From Serratia nematodiphila DZ0503SBS1 (GTDB taxonomy: Bacteria > Pseudomonadota > Gammaproteobacteria > Enterobacterales > Enterobacteriaceae): a stretch of 64,000 bases of DNA. The notes below the pieces were generated by a model, which was not told the DNA's origin, ran no database searches, and saw only the letters and a program-made list of their open reading frames with translations. This document shows, in pieces, positions 53,669-62,342 of this stretch. The position numbers and the translations under genes were made by a program. The DNA is taken from contig NZ_JPUX01000001.1 in NCBI RefSeq assembly GCF_000738675.1, forward strand, positions 2,790,001 through 2,854,000, in the 5' to 3' direction. Numbering within the stretch: position 1 is the first letter of the stretch; each line of letters opens with the position of its first letter.

Positions 53669-54034
53669 ATGACTGCAGCCAATAACAACATGGCCGGGAT
53701 CAGCTTTGCCGGCTGTGACCCGATGATACCGGCGCCGGGCCCGAACACCGCGCCCAACAGCACCGGCATACCGAACGTGCCTAACTATTTCCTATGCGGC
53801 GGCAATGAACAGAATCTCGGCAGTATTCGCGCGGCCACCGTCGATTCGGGCGGGGTGATCGGCGCCGCCTCCGGGACGCATTCGGCCCAGATGCAGCCGG
53901 TGCAGGGGTCGGGCAAGTATTTCACCGGCGGCATGCCGGTCACGCGGCTAGGCGATTCCAGCACGACGAACAATAACAACATGGTCGCCACTCAGGTCGC
54001 GCCCAGCCAGACCAAATGTTTCGTTAATGCATAG
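53669..54034 (+). CDS. PAAR-like (DUF4150) spike-tip protein
   Basis: A 121-residue PAAR-like protein of the DUF4150 family: CDPMIPAPGPNTAPNSTGIPNVPNYF (in pieces), GSGKYFTGGMPVTRLGDSST, QVAPSQTKCFVNA. PAAR proteins cap the VgrG spike and can carry toxins. This one ends after the PAAR-like fold with no C-terminal extension, so cargo must be a separate protein. It is followed by tssJ after nine bases. Confidence 0.88.
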   Translation: MTAANNNMAGISFAGCDPMIPAPGPNTAPNSTGIPNVPNYFLCGGNEQNLGSIRAATVDSGGVIGAASGTHSAQMQPVQGSGKYFTGGMPVTRLGDSSTTNNNNMVATQVAPSQTKCFVNA

Positions 54035-54043
54035 GAGTTCAGC

Positions 54044-54550
54044 ATGGTGAAAACGCTCCGGGGGATGGCGACAGGGGGACTGTTGGCGGTGGGGATGCTC
54101 GGCGGATGCAGCTGGTTTTCTCACGATGAGGCTGTGGATGCGGGGCGCCGGTTGCGGTTTATCGACGTCGAGGTGACCGCCAACGACAACGTAAACCCCA
54201 ATGCCGCCGGGGAGGCGCAGCCGGTCAAGGTGTGCGTGATAGAAACCAATCGCTCGGGGTGGATGCCCGAGGGGATTGGCGACGGCGCTCCTTGCCGCGA
54301 GACGGCGCCGTCGGAAGGGGCGCTGAGCCGGCACCAGAGCATTTTGCAACCGAGGGAGACGTTGCGATATCGCTTCGAGGTGCCGGCGGGGCAAGAGCGA
54401 TGGGTCGTCGTCGGGGCGGAGTTTCAGCAAATCAGCGGCGTGTTGCCGCTCGCCGAGCAAAAGTCCCCTGCGCAGGCTGATTCGCAAATGAAGGTGATGG
54501 TGGGGATGACGTCACTCAGCATAGTGACTAACGACAAAATGGATGAATGA
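54044..54550 (+). CDS. tssJ: T6SS outer-membrane lipoprotein TssJ
   Basis: A 168-residue lipoprotein with lipobox LGGC and the acylated cysteine at 22. The mature domain is a transthyretin-like TssJ fold: RFIDVEVTANDNVNPNAAGE, PVKVCVIETNR, LRYRFEVPAGQERWVVVGAEFQ (in pieces). It anchors the membrane complex of TssL and TssM. AGGAG precedes the ATG; it overlaps tssK by eight bases. Confidence 0.92.
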   Translation: MVKTLRGMATGGLLAVGMLGGCSWFSHDEAVDAGRRLRFIDVEVTANDNVNPNAAGEAQPVKVCVIETNRSGWMPEGIGDGAPCRETAPSEGALSRHQSILQPRETLRYRFEVPAGQERWVVVGAEFQQISGVLPLAEQKSPAQADSQMKVMVGMTSLSIVTNDKMDE

Positions 54551-55910
54551 CATGTTACCTAAACAACGCGTCGCCTGGGTAGAAGGCATGTTGATGGAAC
54601 CGCAGCATTTCCAGCAGCAGGAACGTTTTTTCGAGCACTTGATTGAAGCGCGCTTGCGCAGCGTCGAAACCTTCACCTGGGGGTTCCTGACGCTGGAGAT
54701 CGACAACGGGCTATTGGAACAGGGCAAGTTTGCGCTGAAGAAAGCCAAGGGCGTTTTCCCCGACGGCACGGCGTTCAGCATGCCTGAGGATATTCCGCTG
54801 CCGCCGCCGCTGGTGCTGGGAGAAGGCTGCCAGGGGAAAGTGGTGTGCCTGTCCGTGCTGATGGACATCGCCGGCAATGCCCAGATCGATCTTATCCAGG
54901 ATGCGCGAAAAAGCAGCCGTTTTCGCACCATGGACGCCGAGGTGCCGGATCGCAACCACGGCGTCAGCCTGGAGGGAACGCCGCGCGTGTGCACGATGCA
55001 ACTGGGCAGCCTGGTGACGCGGCTAAGCCTGGAGGACGCGGTCAGCAGCGCGGAAAGCGTGCTGCCGGTCGGTTTCGTGCGGGAGATCACCAGCGATCGT
55101 CGGGTGCTGCTGGATGAGCGCGCCTTGCCGCCGATGCTGGATTTCCGCGCCATCGGCTGGCTGCCTGCTTTCACCACCGAATTGCTTGGGCTGATCAGCC
55201 AGCGTCTGGAGTCGGTTTTCCGCCCGGACGTGCATATGACGATCGGCGGGCTTTCCGAGCTGCTGGAGTTGCTGTTGCTGCAAACCTTGAGCGAGTTCAA
55301 TTTGCGCATCAGCCAACTGCTGGCCAGCCCGCAGGTGCATCCTGAAACCCTGTTCGACACGTTGCTGAGCCTGCTGGGGCGGCTCAGCATCATTCCCGGC
55401 GGCGAACGCCTCTGGGATCGGGCCGATCTGGTGTATCTGCACGATGAACCGCACAACTGCTACTTCCAGCTGTTCGCCTCGATTCGCCGCGCGCTGTCGC
55501 TGGTGATCGAAGCGCCGGCGGTGGCGTTGCCGTTTGTCGATCGCGGCGACAGCATTTATCTGTGCCCGAACGATTCGCAGCTGCGCCTGGAAAAACTGGT
55601 GTTCGCCGTCAGCTGCGGTTTGTCCATCGAGCATCTGCGCTCGTATTTCCCCGCACAGGTCAAACTGGGGCCGGTCGAGAAAATCATTCAGCTGATCGAT
55701 CTGCAATTACCGGGCGCTCGTTTGCTCCCGATGGCTTCGCCGCCACGGCACATACCGTATTACCCGAACAGCATCTATTTCGAGGTTGATCATGCCGACC
55801 CGATTTATAAGGAAATGATGGCCGGCTCGGCGATGGCGCTCAGCATCGTGGGTGATTTCCCCGACCTGCGTTTTGACGTCTGGGGATTAAGGCAAGGGAG
55901 GGTGGGATGA
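54543..55910 (+). CDS. tssK: T6SS baseplate protein TssK
   Basis: A 455-residue TssK: RVAWVEGMLMEPQHFQQQERFFEH is diagnostic (pieces RVAWVEGMLMEPQHFQQQ). Later come LDFRAIGWLPAFT and SIYFEVDHADPIYKEMM. It links the baseplate to the membrane complex. Start at 54543 overlaps the tssJ stop; an ATG at 54552 is an alternative. The end overlaps tssL as ATGA. Confidence 0.95.
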   Translation: MNDMLPKQRVAWVEGMLMEPQHFQQQERFFEHLIEARLRSVETFTWGFLTLEIDNGLLEQGKFALKKAKGVFPDGTAFSMPEDIPLPPPLVLGEGCQGKVVCLSVLMDIAGNAQIDLIQDARKSSRFRTMDAEVPDRNHGVSLEGTPRVCTMQLGSLVTRLSLEDAVSSAESVLPVGFVREITSDRRVLLDERALPPMLDFRAIGWLPAFTTELLGLISQRLESVFRPDVHMTIGGLSELLELLLLQTLSEFNLRISQLLASPQVHPETLFDTLLSLLGRLSIIPGGERLWDRADLVYLHDEPHNCYFQLFASIRRALSLVIEAPAVALPFVDRGDSIYLCPNDSQLRLEKLVFAVSCGLSIEHLRSYFPAQVKLGPVEKIIQLIDLQLPGARLLPMASPPRHIPYYPNSIYFEVDHADPIYKEMMAGSAMALSIVGDFPDLRFDVWGLRQGRVG

Positions 55911-57418
55911 ACGAATTTGAGAGAAAAATACGCGAGGCGATGGCGGTAACGCGCAACAACGCGACGCCGCGCCTTCCCGCGTCCGGCTCCGTGGGCAAAA
56001 CGACGGCGGAGATCGCCGCGCTGTCCTTCGGCGCGCGGGCGCTGGCCGCCAAGCTGCGGCCGGGAAGCGCCGGGGTGGCGACGCCCCCCGAACCCAAGCC
56101 TTATGAGGCTGAAAGCGTTGCGCCGGAAAGCAGCGAGCCCGCGCCGGGCGAGCGCCCGGCCGAGGCCGCGCCGACCTCGAGCGGGCTGTTCGGCCGCGCC
56201 GCGCTGAGCAAGCCCGGCGTGATGATGGGCCATTGGGACAACCCGCTGATCGCCGCCGCCATCCCGGTTCTGCTGCAGGTGGAGCGGGTGCGCGATCAGA
56301 AACAGCTGAATCCGGGCGCGGTGCGCGCGCAGATCGTGCGCGAGATCCAACAATTCCAGCAGACGCTGCTGGCGGATCACATCGCGCCGAGCGATGTGGA
56401 CAAGCTGGCCTATCTGCTGTGCTCCTACGTGGATGAGTGCTGCATGAGCACGCTCGAATCCGGCGAACTGAATCTCAGCCTGCTGGTGGAGTTTTATCGC
56501 GACGCCTGGGGCGGGGAAAAGTGCTTCGAGCATCTGCAGGCCTATCTGGCCGCCTCGCCGCGCAACAAGGAGATCCTGGCGTTTTACGATCTGATCCTGT
56601 CGCTGGGCTTCGAAGGGCAATATCACGTGATGGAACGCGGCGCGGTGTTGTTGGCCGACGTGCGCAACCGTCTTGATGGCTATCTGTATAGCCAGAACCC
56701 GACGCAGACGCTGGCCGATGCAGAGCCGAGCAAAGTGGTGCGCAAGGCGACCCGCATCACGCCGCTGAAGCTGCTGTGCTACGGCCTGGCCATCGCGCTG
56801 CTGGCGTATGCCTCGGCCGCCTGGTATCTGCACGATCAGTCCCGCGCGCTGCGCAACGCCATTTTGGCCTGGACGCCGCCGCAGCCGCGCAAAATCAACA
56901 TCATGGAGACGCTGCCGCAGCCGCTGCCGCAAATCCTCAGCGAAGGGTGGCTGGAGGTGCGCGCCGATCCGCGCGGCTGGCTGTTGATCTTCACCTCTGA
57001 CGGCGCATTCGCCACCGGGCAGTCGAAGCTGTCGGAAGAGTTCAAAAAGAAACGCAACATTGAGCGTTTGGGGGAGGCGCTGGCGCCGTGGCCGGGCGAT
57101 CTGGAGGTCATCGGGCATACCGACAACAAACCGTATCGCAACACCTCCAACAACTCCAACCTGAAACTGTCCGAGGCTCGCGCGCAGACGGTGGCCGACA
57201 AGCTGCGCGAATCCTTGGCCAACAGTAAATACAACCGCACCGTGACATCGGTCGGCAAGGGCGATCAGGAGCCGCTGGACGACAACGCGACGGAAGAAGG
57301 GCGCCGCCGCAACCGCCGCGTGGACATCCTTTGGAAAATCGGCGAGAGGGAGATGGCTTCACCGTCTGCAACGTTAAATCAGGCAGGGGTAGCCGCCGAG
57401 GTCCCCGAGGATAACTAA
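55907..57418 (+). CDS. tssL: T6SS membrane protein TssL with OmpA domain
   Basis: A 503-residue protein. The cytoplasmic DotU-like domain (NPLIAAAIPVLLQVERVR, LAYLLCSYVDECCM) is followed by one membrane helix at about 286-308. A C-terminal OmpA-like peptidoglycan-binding domain at about 370-475 has IGHTDN, SEARAQTVADKL and RRRNRRVDI. This is the extended TssL form, which does not need a separate TagL. A proline/alanine-rich stretch lies at about 55-100. Confidence 0.95.
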   Translation: MNEFERKIREAMAVTRNNATPRLPASGSVGKTTAEIAALSFGARALAAKLRPGSAGVATPPEPKPYEAESVAPESSEPAPGERPAEAAPTSSGLFGRAALSKPGVMMGHWDNPLIAAAIPVLLQVERVRDQKQLNPGAVRAQIVREIQQFQQTLLADHIAPSDVDKLAYLLCSYVDECCMSTLESGELNLSLLVEFYRDAWGGEKCFEHLQAYLAASPRNKEILAFYDLILSLGFEGQYHVMERGAVLLADVRNRLDGYLYSQNPTQTLADAEPSKVVRKATRITPLKLLCYGLAIALLAYASAAWYLHDQSRALRNAILAWTPPQPRKINIMETLPQPLPQILSEGWLEVRADPRGWLLIFTSDGAFATGQSKLSEEFKKKRNIERLGEALAPWPGDLEVIGHTDNKPYRNTSNNSNLKLSEARAQTVADKLRESLANSKYNRTVTSVGKGDQEPLDDNATEEGRRRNRRVDILWKIGEREMASPSATLNQAGVAAEVPEDN

Positions 57419-57453
57419 GACATCCGCCGGCGTAGAGATAATAAGGAAATTAT

Positions 57454-60400
57454 ATGATACGTAGATCATTCATATTGGTGATTGCCTTGCTGCTGTGTGC
57501 GGTGGTGTGGTGGGTTGGGCCGTTGATCGCCATCGGCACCTATCGGCCGCTGCTGTCGGTCTGGGTCAGGGGCATCATCATCGCGCTGATCCTGTGCTGG
57601 GCGCTGTGGCCGTTCGTGGCGACGTTCTTATCCTGGGTGTTCCGCCACGCGCGAGCGCCGGCCCCGGCCAAACGCAAGACCGCCCAGCGAGATCGCGTGA
57701 CCTCGCGCTTTTACGACGCCTTGCGCACCTTGCAGTACGTCGGCACGGCAAAGCAGCGCACCCCTTGGCAGCGCTTCAAATACCGCCTGACGCGCCGTTA
57801 CGTCAGCGAAAAGCCGTGGTTTCTGGTCATCGGGCCGCCGGGCAGCGGCAAAACCTCGCTGATCGGCGAAAGCGGCGAACGCTTCTTGCTGGCCGAGCAC
57901 TATGGCCTGCAGCAGACGGTGGACGTCGGGCCGACCCAGGATTGCAACTGGTGGCTGGCGGAGAATTCGGTGTATGTCGACACTTCCGGCGAATGGCTGC
58001 AGTTGAACGGTCTGGGGGAAGAGGGTGCCAGGGCGCGCGACACCCTGTTCAAACTGATCCGCCGCCATCGCCGCCATCCGGGCATCGACGGCATCATGCT
58101 GTGTCTGGATGCGCGTTGGTTGCTGCACGCCTCGCTGACGGAGAGAAAGTCGGTCGCCGACGCGCTGCGCGTGCGCCTGCTGGAGATGGCCTCGTGGTTC
58201 CGCAGCGAGCTGCCGGTCTATCTTACCATCAGCCACCTCGATCAACTGGTCGGCGGCGAGACCTTCCTGTCGATGCTGGGCGACGATCTGTTGCAAAAAG
58301 GCATGGGGTTCAGCCTGAACCGCGCCGAACAGGGAGAAACCCCCTTCGAGCAGTATGAAACCCTCTACCGGGAGATGGTGGCGCGCGTCAGCCATCACGT
58401 GCTCGAACTGTTGCACGATGCGCCGGACGGCCAAAACCGCCAGCAGCTGCTGTTCTTCACCGAGTCGCTGGGGTCGCTGGGCAACCCGCTGTATTCCCTG
58501 TTAGAGCAGATCTTCCCGCAAACGCCGGTGGGCTACGCCTGCCATCTGCAGCAGGTGTGGCTGGGCAGCACCATCGCCTTGCCGCCGCAGGGGGCGATCT
58601 ACAACGCGGAAGCGGCGGATATCTATGAAGCTCGCCCGACCGGGCGCATTTATCACCCGGAGCTGGATTACGCCCGGCAAGAACGCGGGGTGATGCAGCA
58701 GTCTTCGCACGCCAGGCCGCTCGGCAGCCGCATGAGCTCTCTGGGCCGCTATGTGCTGGTGCTCATTCTGTTGGCGGTCTCGTTTAACCTGCTGGCGATG
58801 CGTTACCTGTGGGAGAGCGATTACATCTCTTACATTGCGGCGCGCTTTGACGAAACGAAGCGCATCGTGCGCGAAATACCGGTGACTAACCGCGTCAGCG
58901 ACGATGTCATTTCCGCCTATGAGCAGCTGGGCTACATGAACGCGCAGCTGGGCGGCGAAGTGTCGCCGGTGCCGAATCCCTATTTCGAGCACAAGCTGAT
59001 CAACAGCGCGGCGCAAAAAACCTACCAACGCCATTTGCTGCAGATCTTCTGGCCGGCGGTGGAAAACTATATCGCGGACGAACTCAAGAATGACGTCTCG
59101 GCGTCCAACAAGGACGTCTACGGCACTTTGAAAGTGTACCTGATGATGGGCGAACCTTCGCATCGCTCCGCCGAAGCCTTGGTCGACTGGTTCATGGCGC
59201 GCTGGGAAACCTTTATGCCGCAGGGTTACACCGACATGAACAAAGGCATCTTCGCTTACCATCTGCGGGAGATGTTCTCTTTGCCGGACGCGCCGGTCAT
59301 GAAGATGAACGGCGATCTGCTGCGCCTGGCGCGGGTGAAAGCGATGAACATTCCGATGCAGGTGCGGGTGGTGCGCCGCATCGAAGAGAAACCGTTGCCG
59401 GCGGCGATCAACGATATTTCATTGGCCGACGCCGCCGGACCGAACGTCTCCTTGATGCTGCGCCGCAAGAGCCAGGCGACGGTCACCGATACCGCCGTGC
59501 CGGGGTTCTATACCCGCGCCAGCTATCGCGACGTTTTCCTGGCGCAGCTCGATGACGCCGCCAAGGACATGATCGAAGAAGAGTCCTGGGTGCTGCGCGA
59601 CAGTGGGGAAGGGAAAAACGCGGTGAACTCGCTGGCCTCGGCGCAGAAGCTGGCCGACGAGGCGAGGAAGCTTTATCTCATCGAGTATGCCGACAAATGG
59701 GATGCGTTCATGCGCGATGTGCGCGCCCGGCCGGTCAACGGGCTTGAGGATGCGGCGATCCTGGCGCGTCAACTGTCCGACCCTTCTTCCCCGCTGGCCA
59801 ATCTGGTGCGCTTCGCCGCGCGCGAAACCAGCATGACCGGCACCAACCAGGGCGATGCGGCAAGCTGGTTCGATCGCCAGCGCAACCGCATCGAGCAGCA
59901 GCGGCGCGACATCCTGGGCGAGATTTCCGGCGAGCGCGCGCGTTTTCGTCTCACGCCGGAGCGCGCGGTGGAAGATCGCTTCGAGCTGCTGCGCCGTCTG
60001 GGCTATCAGCTGTTGCAGACCACCAACGCCAGCAACGATCCGCTGAGCCGCAGTTTCGAAGCGCTGTACAGCCAGTTGACCACCTTGTCCACCTCGCTGC
60101 GCGGCGGCCAGGTGGTGCCCGCCGGAGGCACGCTGAAGCGCCTGCAGCTGGATGCGGCGCGCCAGCCGGAACCGGTGCGCAGCGTGATGATGGATCTGTT
60201 GCAGGTCGGGGACAGCCAGACGATTCAGCAAAGCCAGAAGAACCTGAGCAAAGGCGCTTCGTCGCTGGCCTCCGGCTTGTGCAAGAGCAGCATCAGCGGG
60301 CGTTATCCGTTCTCGCGCAACGCCAGAGCGGAGGTCGGCATCGAGGACTTCTCGCGCATGTTTGGCCAAAGCGGCGCGATGCAGCAGTTCTTCGATGAGA

Positions 60401-60933
60401 ACCTGGCCCCTTATGTGGACGTCAACGCGCAGAAATGGAATGCCAAACCGGGTTCAGAGGGGATCGTCAATGCCAGCACGCTGGGCGCGTTTGAAAATGC
60501 CCGGCTGATCCGCGATACCTTCTTCACTGCCGGCGACAAGCTGTCCTTCTCCATGTTCATCAGGCCGTTGTCCCTGACGCCGACCATTACGGAAGCGACC
60601 CTGGATATCGACGGGCAGGTGATTAACTACAGCCATGGTTTCAGCCAGCCTACCCGTATCGATTGGCCGGGCCCGAAAGGCGGCAGCTATGTTCGACTCA
60701 CCTTCCGCACCGGCACCGGCCAGATCCAGGTCGCCAGTTTTGACGGACCCTGGGCCTTGTTCCGGATGTTCGACGCCAGCAATCCCGTGCCGCTCGCCAG
60801 CGACAGGCGAGAGCTGACGATGTCGATGTCGTCGGTGGTGGGCGTGCTCAAACTGGAATTGCGCTCGACGATGAAAGATTTCCCACTTTGGTCACGGGCG
60901 TTGCGAGGATTCTCGTGCCCGAAAGCGATGTAA
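57454..60933 (+). CDS. tssM: T6SS membrane-complex protein TssM (IcmF)
   Basis: An 1159-residue IcmF-family protein. Two membrane helices lie within residues 1-60. Walker A GPPGSGKT at about 127-134 is intact in the cytoplasmic NTPase domain. A third helix lies at about 430-450, followed by the long periplasmic region. The C-terminus (GSYVRLTFRTGTGQIQVASFDGPWALFRMFD in pieces) binds TssJ in this family. It forms the trans-envelope complex with TssL and TssJ. An in-frame 35-base gap separates it from tssL. Confidence 0.95.
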   Translation: MIRRSFILVIALLLCAVVWWVGPLIAIGTYRPLLSVWVRGIIIALILCWALWPFVATFLSWVFRHARAPAPAKRKTAQRDRVTSRFYDALRTLQYVGTAKQRTPWQRFKYRLTRRYVSEKPWFLVIGPPGSGKTSLIGESGERFLLAEHYGLQQTVDVGPTQDCNWWLAENSVYVDTSGEWLQLNGLGEEGARARDTLFKLIRRHRRHPGIDGIMLCLDARWLLHASLTERKSVADALRVRLLEMASWFRSELPVYLTISHLDQLVGGETFLSMLGDDLLQKGMGFSLNRAEQGETPFEQYETLYREMVARVSHHVLELLHDAPDGQNRQQLLFFTESLGSLGNPLYSLLEQIFPQTPVGYACHLQQVWLGSTIALPPQGAIYNAEAADIYEARPTGRIYHPELDYARQERGVMQQSSHARPLGSRMSSLGRYVLVLILLAVSFNLLAMRYLWESDYISYIAARFDETKRIVREIPVTNRVSDDVISAYEQLGYMNAQLGGEVSPVPNPYFEHKLINSAAQKTYQRHLLQIFWPAVENYIADELKNDVSASNKDVYGTLKVYLMMGEPSHRSAEALVDWFMARWETFMPQGYTDMNKGIFAYHLREMFSLPDAPVMKMNGDLLRLARVKAMNIPMQVRVVRRIEEKPLPAAINDISLADAAGPNVSLMLRRKSQATVTDTAVPGFYTRASYRDVFLAQLDDAAKDMIEEESWVLRDSGEGKNAVNSLASAQKLADEARKLYLIEYADKWDAFMRDVRARPVNGLEDAAILARQLSDPSSPLANLVRFAARETSMTGTNQGDAASWFDRQRNRIEQQRRDILGEISGERARFRLTPERAVEDRFELLRRLGYQLLQTTNASNDPLSRSFEALYSQLTTLSTSLRGGQVVPAGGTLKRLQLDAARQPEPVRSVMMDLLQVGDSQTIQQSQKNLSKGASSLASGLCKSSISGRYPFSRNARAEVGIEDFSRMFGQSGAMQQFFDENLAPYVDVNAQKWNAKPGSEGIVNASTLGAFENARLIRDTFFTAGDKLSFSMFIRPLSLTPTITEATLDIDGQVINYSHGFSQPTRIDWPGPKGGSYVRLTFRTGTGQIQVASFDGPWALFRMFDASNPVPLASDRRELTMSMSSVVGVLKLELRSTMKDFPLWSRALRGFSCPKAM

Positions 60934-60958
60934 ACACAACCGTAAAGAGGTGATAAAC

Positions 60959-61312
60959 ATGTTAGATCCAGCCAAAATTTTAGAAACCATGAAGGCCGGC
61001 GGCAATTTGGGCACCAACTCCCAATCGTCGCTGAGTCAACCGTTTATGCAAGGCGTCAGCAATATTCAAATGTCGGGGCCGGATGCGGCCAAGTCGGTCA
61101 TGAGTAACGTGACAAAATCTTGCGATGATATGTTCGGCAATATGAAGGGCATTTTTAATGGTCTGCAATCAAATGTGAACGCACACCAGAAAATGCAAAC
61201 GAGCGAGCAGCCGAAAGATTTTAATGTTTCCATGGACGATCTTCGTCCGGCGATTGCGAAAGGGTTCCCGCACGAAATGGCGGACTTCTTTTCCAAAGTG
61301 CCGAAACTGTAA
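60959..61312 (+). CDS. Unknown 117-residue protein after tssM
   Basis: Not recognised. A small, mostly soluble protein rich in serine, asparagine, methionine and glutamine. The N-terminal third is loosely Gly/Ser rich (NLGTNSQSSLSQPFMQGVS). The middle may form an amphipathic helix (AAKSVMSNVTKSCDDMFG). No signal peptide or membrane helix. AAAGAGG precedes the ATG. It starts 25 bases after tssM and is in the same direction, so it belongs to the T6SS transcript. It could be a secreted cargo or an accessory protein. Confidence 0.75.
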   Translation: MLDPAKILETMKAGGNLGTNSQSSLSQPFMQGVSNIQMSGPDAAKSVMSNVTKSCDDMFGNMKGIFNGLQSNVNAHQKMQTSEQPKDFNVSMDDLRPAIAKGFPHEMADFFSKVPKL

Positions 61313-61332
61313 TCAACAACTCGATGGATAAA

Positions 61333-61362
61333 ATACCGGGAGGTGGAAATGCCTCCCGGTAT
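61333..61362 (+). terminator. Hairpin between the T6SS operon and a small membrane peptide
   Basis: Perfect 11-bp stem ATACCGGGAGG / CCTCCCGGTAT with an 8-base loop and no T run. It may end the T6SS transcript weakly or act on the peptide gene that starts 17 bases later. Confidence 0.5.
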
Positions 61363-61379
61363 TCACAAGGAGTGGTGCG

Positions 61380-61493
61380 ATGATCTATGACTGGATGCTT
61401 AAAAACGCCAATAAACGCATGGGTTTTTTCATCATAGTGATACCCAGCTTGTTTTTTTGGATAATGGTTTTTCTGACCTTTTATATTCTTTGA
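61380..61493 (+). CDS. 37-residue membrane peptide
   Basis: A short frame with a good AAGGAG site seven bases before the ATG. It encodes a charged N-terminus (MIYDWMLKNANKRM) followed by a single hydrophobic helix ending in FYIL. Not a known family to me. It converges with the microcin-like gene. It could be an immunity-type, toxin-type or T6SS accessory peptide; none is shown. Confidence 0.5.
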   Translation: MIYDWMLKNANKRMGFFIIVIPSLFFWIMVFLTFYIL

Positions 61494-61504
61494 TTCTTTG
61501 ATGT

Positions 61505-61530
61505 AAAAAAAAGCACCCGCGAAGGTGCTT
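61505..61530 (-). terminator. Terminator of the microcin-like gene
   Basis: Seven-base stem AAGCACC / GGTGCTT with a 6-base loop; on the minus strand the stem is followed by eight T. It lies about 50 bases past the microcin-like stop. Confidence 0.82.
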
Positions 61531-61578
61531 AAAATGAAACGAATTAAAAAAATAGGAAGGGATGATTATGAATTGTTA

Positions 61579-61806
61579 TTACAGTTTAGAGATGATCTGC
61601 AATCCGCTGGAAATCAGCGCATCGACGGCCAGACCAATACCTTTACCGATGGTGCCGACAACGGTTTTGGCATCCGGGTTAACACCGGCAATCGCGGAAA
61701 TGGTATCAATACCTGTACCTACCGCACTGCCAATCAGTGTGCCTACGTCACCAAAAAAACCAGCACCGTTAACTTGTTCAATTTCTACTGCGGATAGTTC
61801 TTTCAT
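61579..61806 (-). CDS. Class II microcin-like bacteriocin precursor
   Basis: A 75-residue peptide. The first 15 residues, MKELSAVEIEQVNGA, match the double-glycine-type leader of class II microcins and colicin V (pattern M-R/K-E-L/I ... E-I/L ... V-S/N-G-A/G). Cleavage after GA would give a 60-residue, glycine-rich, hydrophobic peptide starting GFFGDVGTLIG and ending in IISKL. There is no serine-rich siderophore-attachment tail and no cysteine. AAGGAG precedes the ATG, a promoter candidate lies upstream and a strong terminator downstream. No exporter or clear immunity gene lies in the window. Bacteriocin activity is inferred from the leader only. Confidence 0.72.
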   Translation of the reverse strand: MKELSAVEIEQVNGAGFFGDVGTLIGSAVGTGIDTISAIAGVNPDAKTVVGTIGKGIGLAVDALISSGLQIISKL

Positions 61807-61851
61807 GATTGAAACTCCTTTTTCAGTTAGCCCTTTACTTCAGGCCATTTC

Positions 61852-61879
61852 ATTATTGCAAATCAGGTCATTTTTTCAA
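61852..61879 (-). promoter_or_regulatory. Possible promoter of the microcin-like gene
   Basis: TTGAAA, 16 bases, AATAAT on the minus strand, giving a leader of about 40 bases. Confidence 0.45.
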
Positions 61880-62051
61880 TAAAACTCGCGCTGTTTTTTT
61901 ATACTATTGTGTTTTTTGTTAGATTGATTTTGCATCGTTAGATTATATATTGCCGAAGCCTGGATTGTTATATCTCACTCGCCTTGAACGGCGGCTGTTT
62001 TATGAGGTTATTATTTTAAATCGGAATGATATATACCAGAAGGGAGACCTT

Positions 62052-62342
62052 ATGAAGGTATTGACGACGCCGGAAAGACCTTTCCGGTATGATGAGCTTG
62101 CGGATAAAATTATCCGGGAGGCCAGGAGCCGCTTGGGGTGCGCCGTTCTGCGGTTTTTAGACTGCATGATCCTGGGGTATGGCCCGCCGGTGATAGTCTT
62201 TGATATCTATAATAATCACGGTAAGTTGCAAACGTTCAAAGTCATTCTTCCTCTTGGGAGCGACAAGCAGCTAAAAAAAGATCACCTCGGATTGGTTTCC
62301 TGTCTGGAGGCCAAAAAGCTGATGAGGATCAAAAAAATATAA
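62052..62342 (+). CDS. Unknown 96-residue protein
   Basis: Not recognised. The ATG at 62052 is chosen because AAGGGAGA lies upstream; the open frame extends back to 61950 without one. The protein is basic and without a signal peptide. It contains RFLDCMILGYGPPVIVFDI, a hydrophobic patch, and a lysine-rich end. It is divergent from the microcin-like gene across 245 AT-rich bases, a position sometimes held by immunity or regulatory genes. Confidence 0.6.
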   Translation: MKVLTTPERPFRYDELADKIIREARSRLGCAVLRFLDCMILGYGPPVIVFDIYNNHGKLQTFKVILPLGSDKQLKKDHLGLVSCLEAKKLMRIKKI

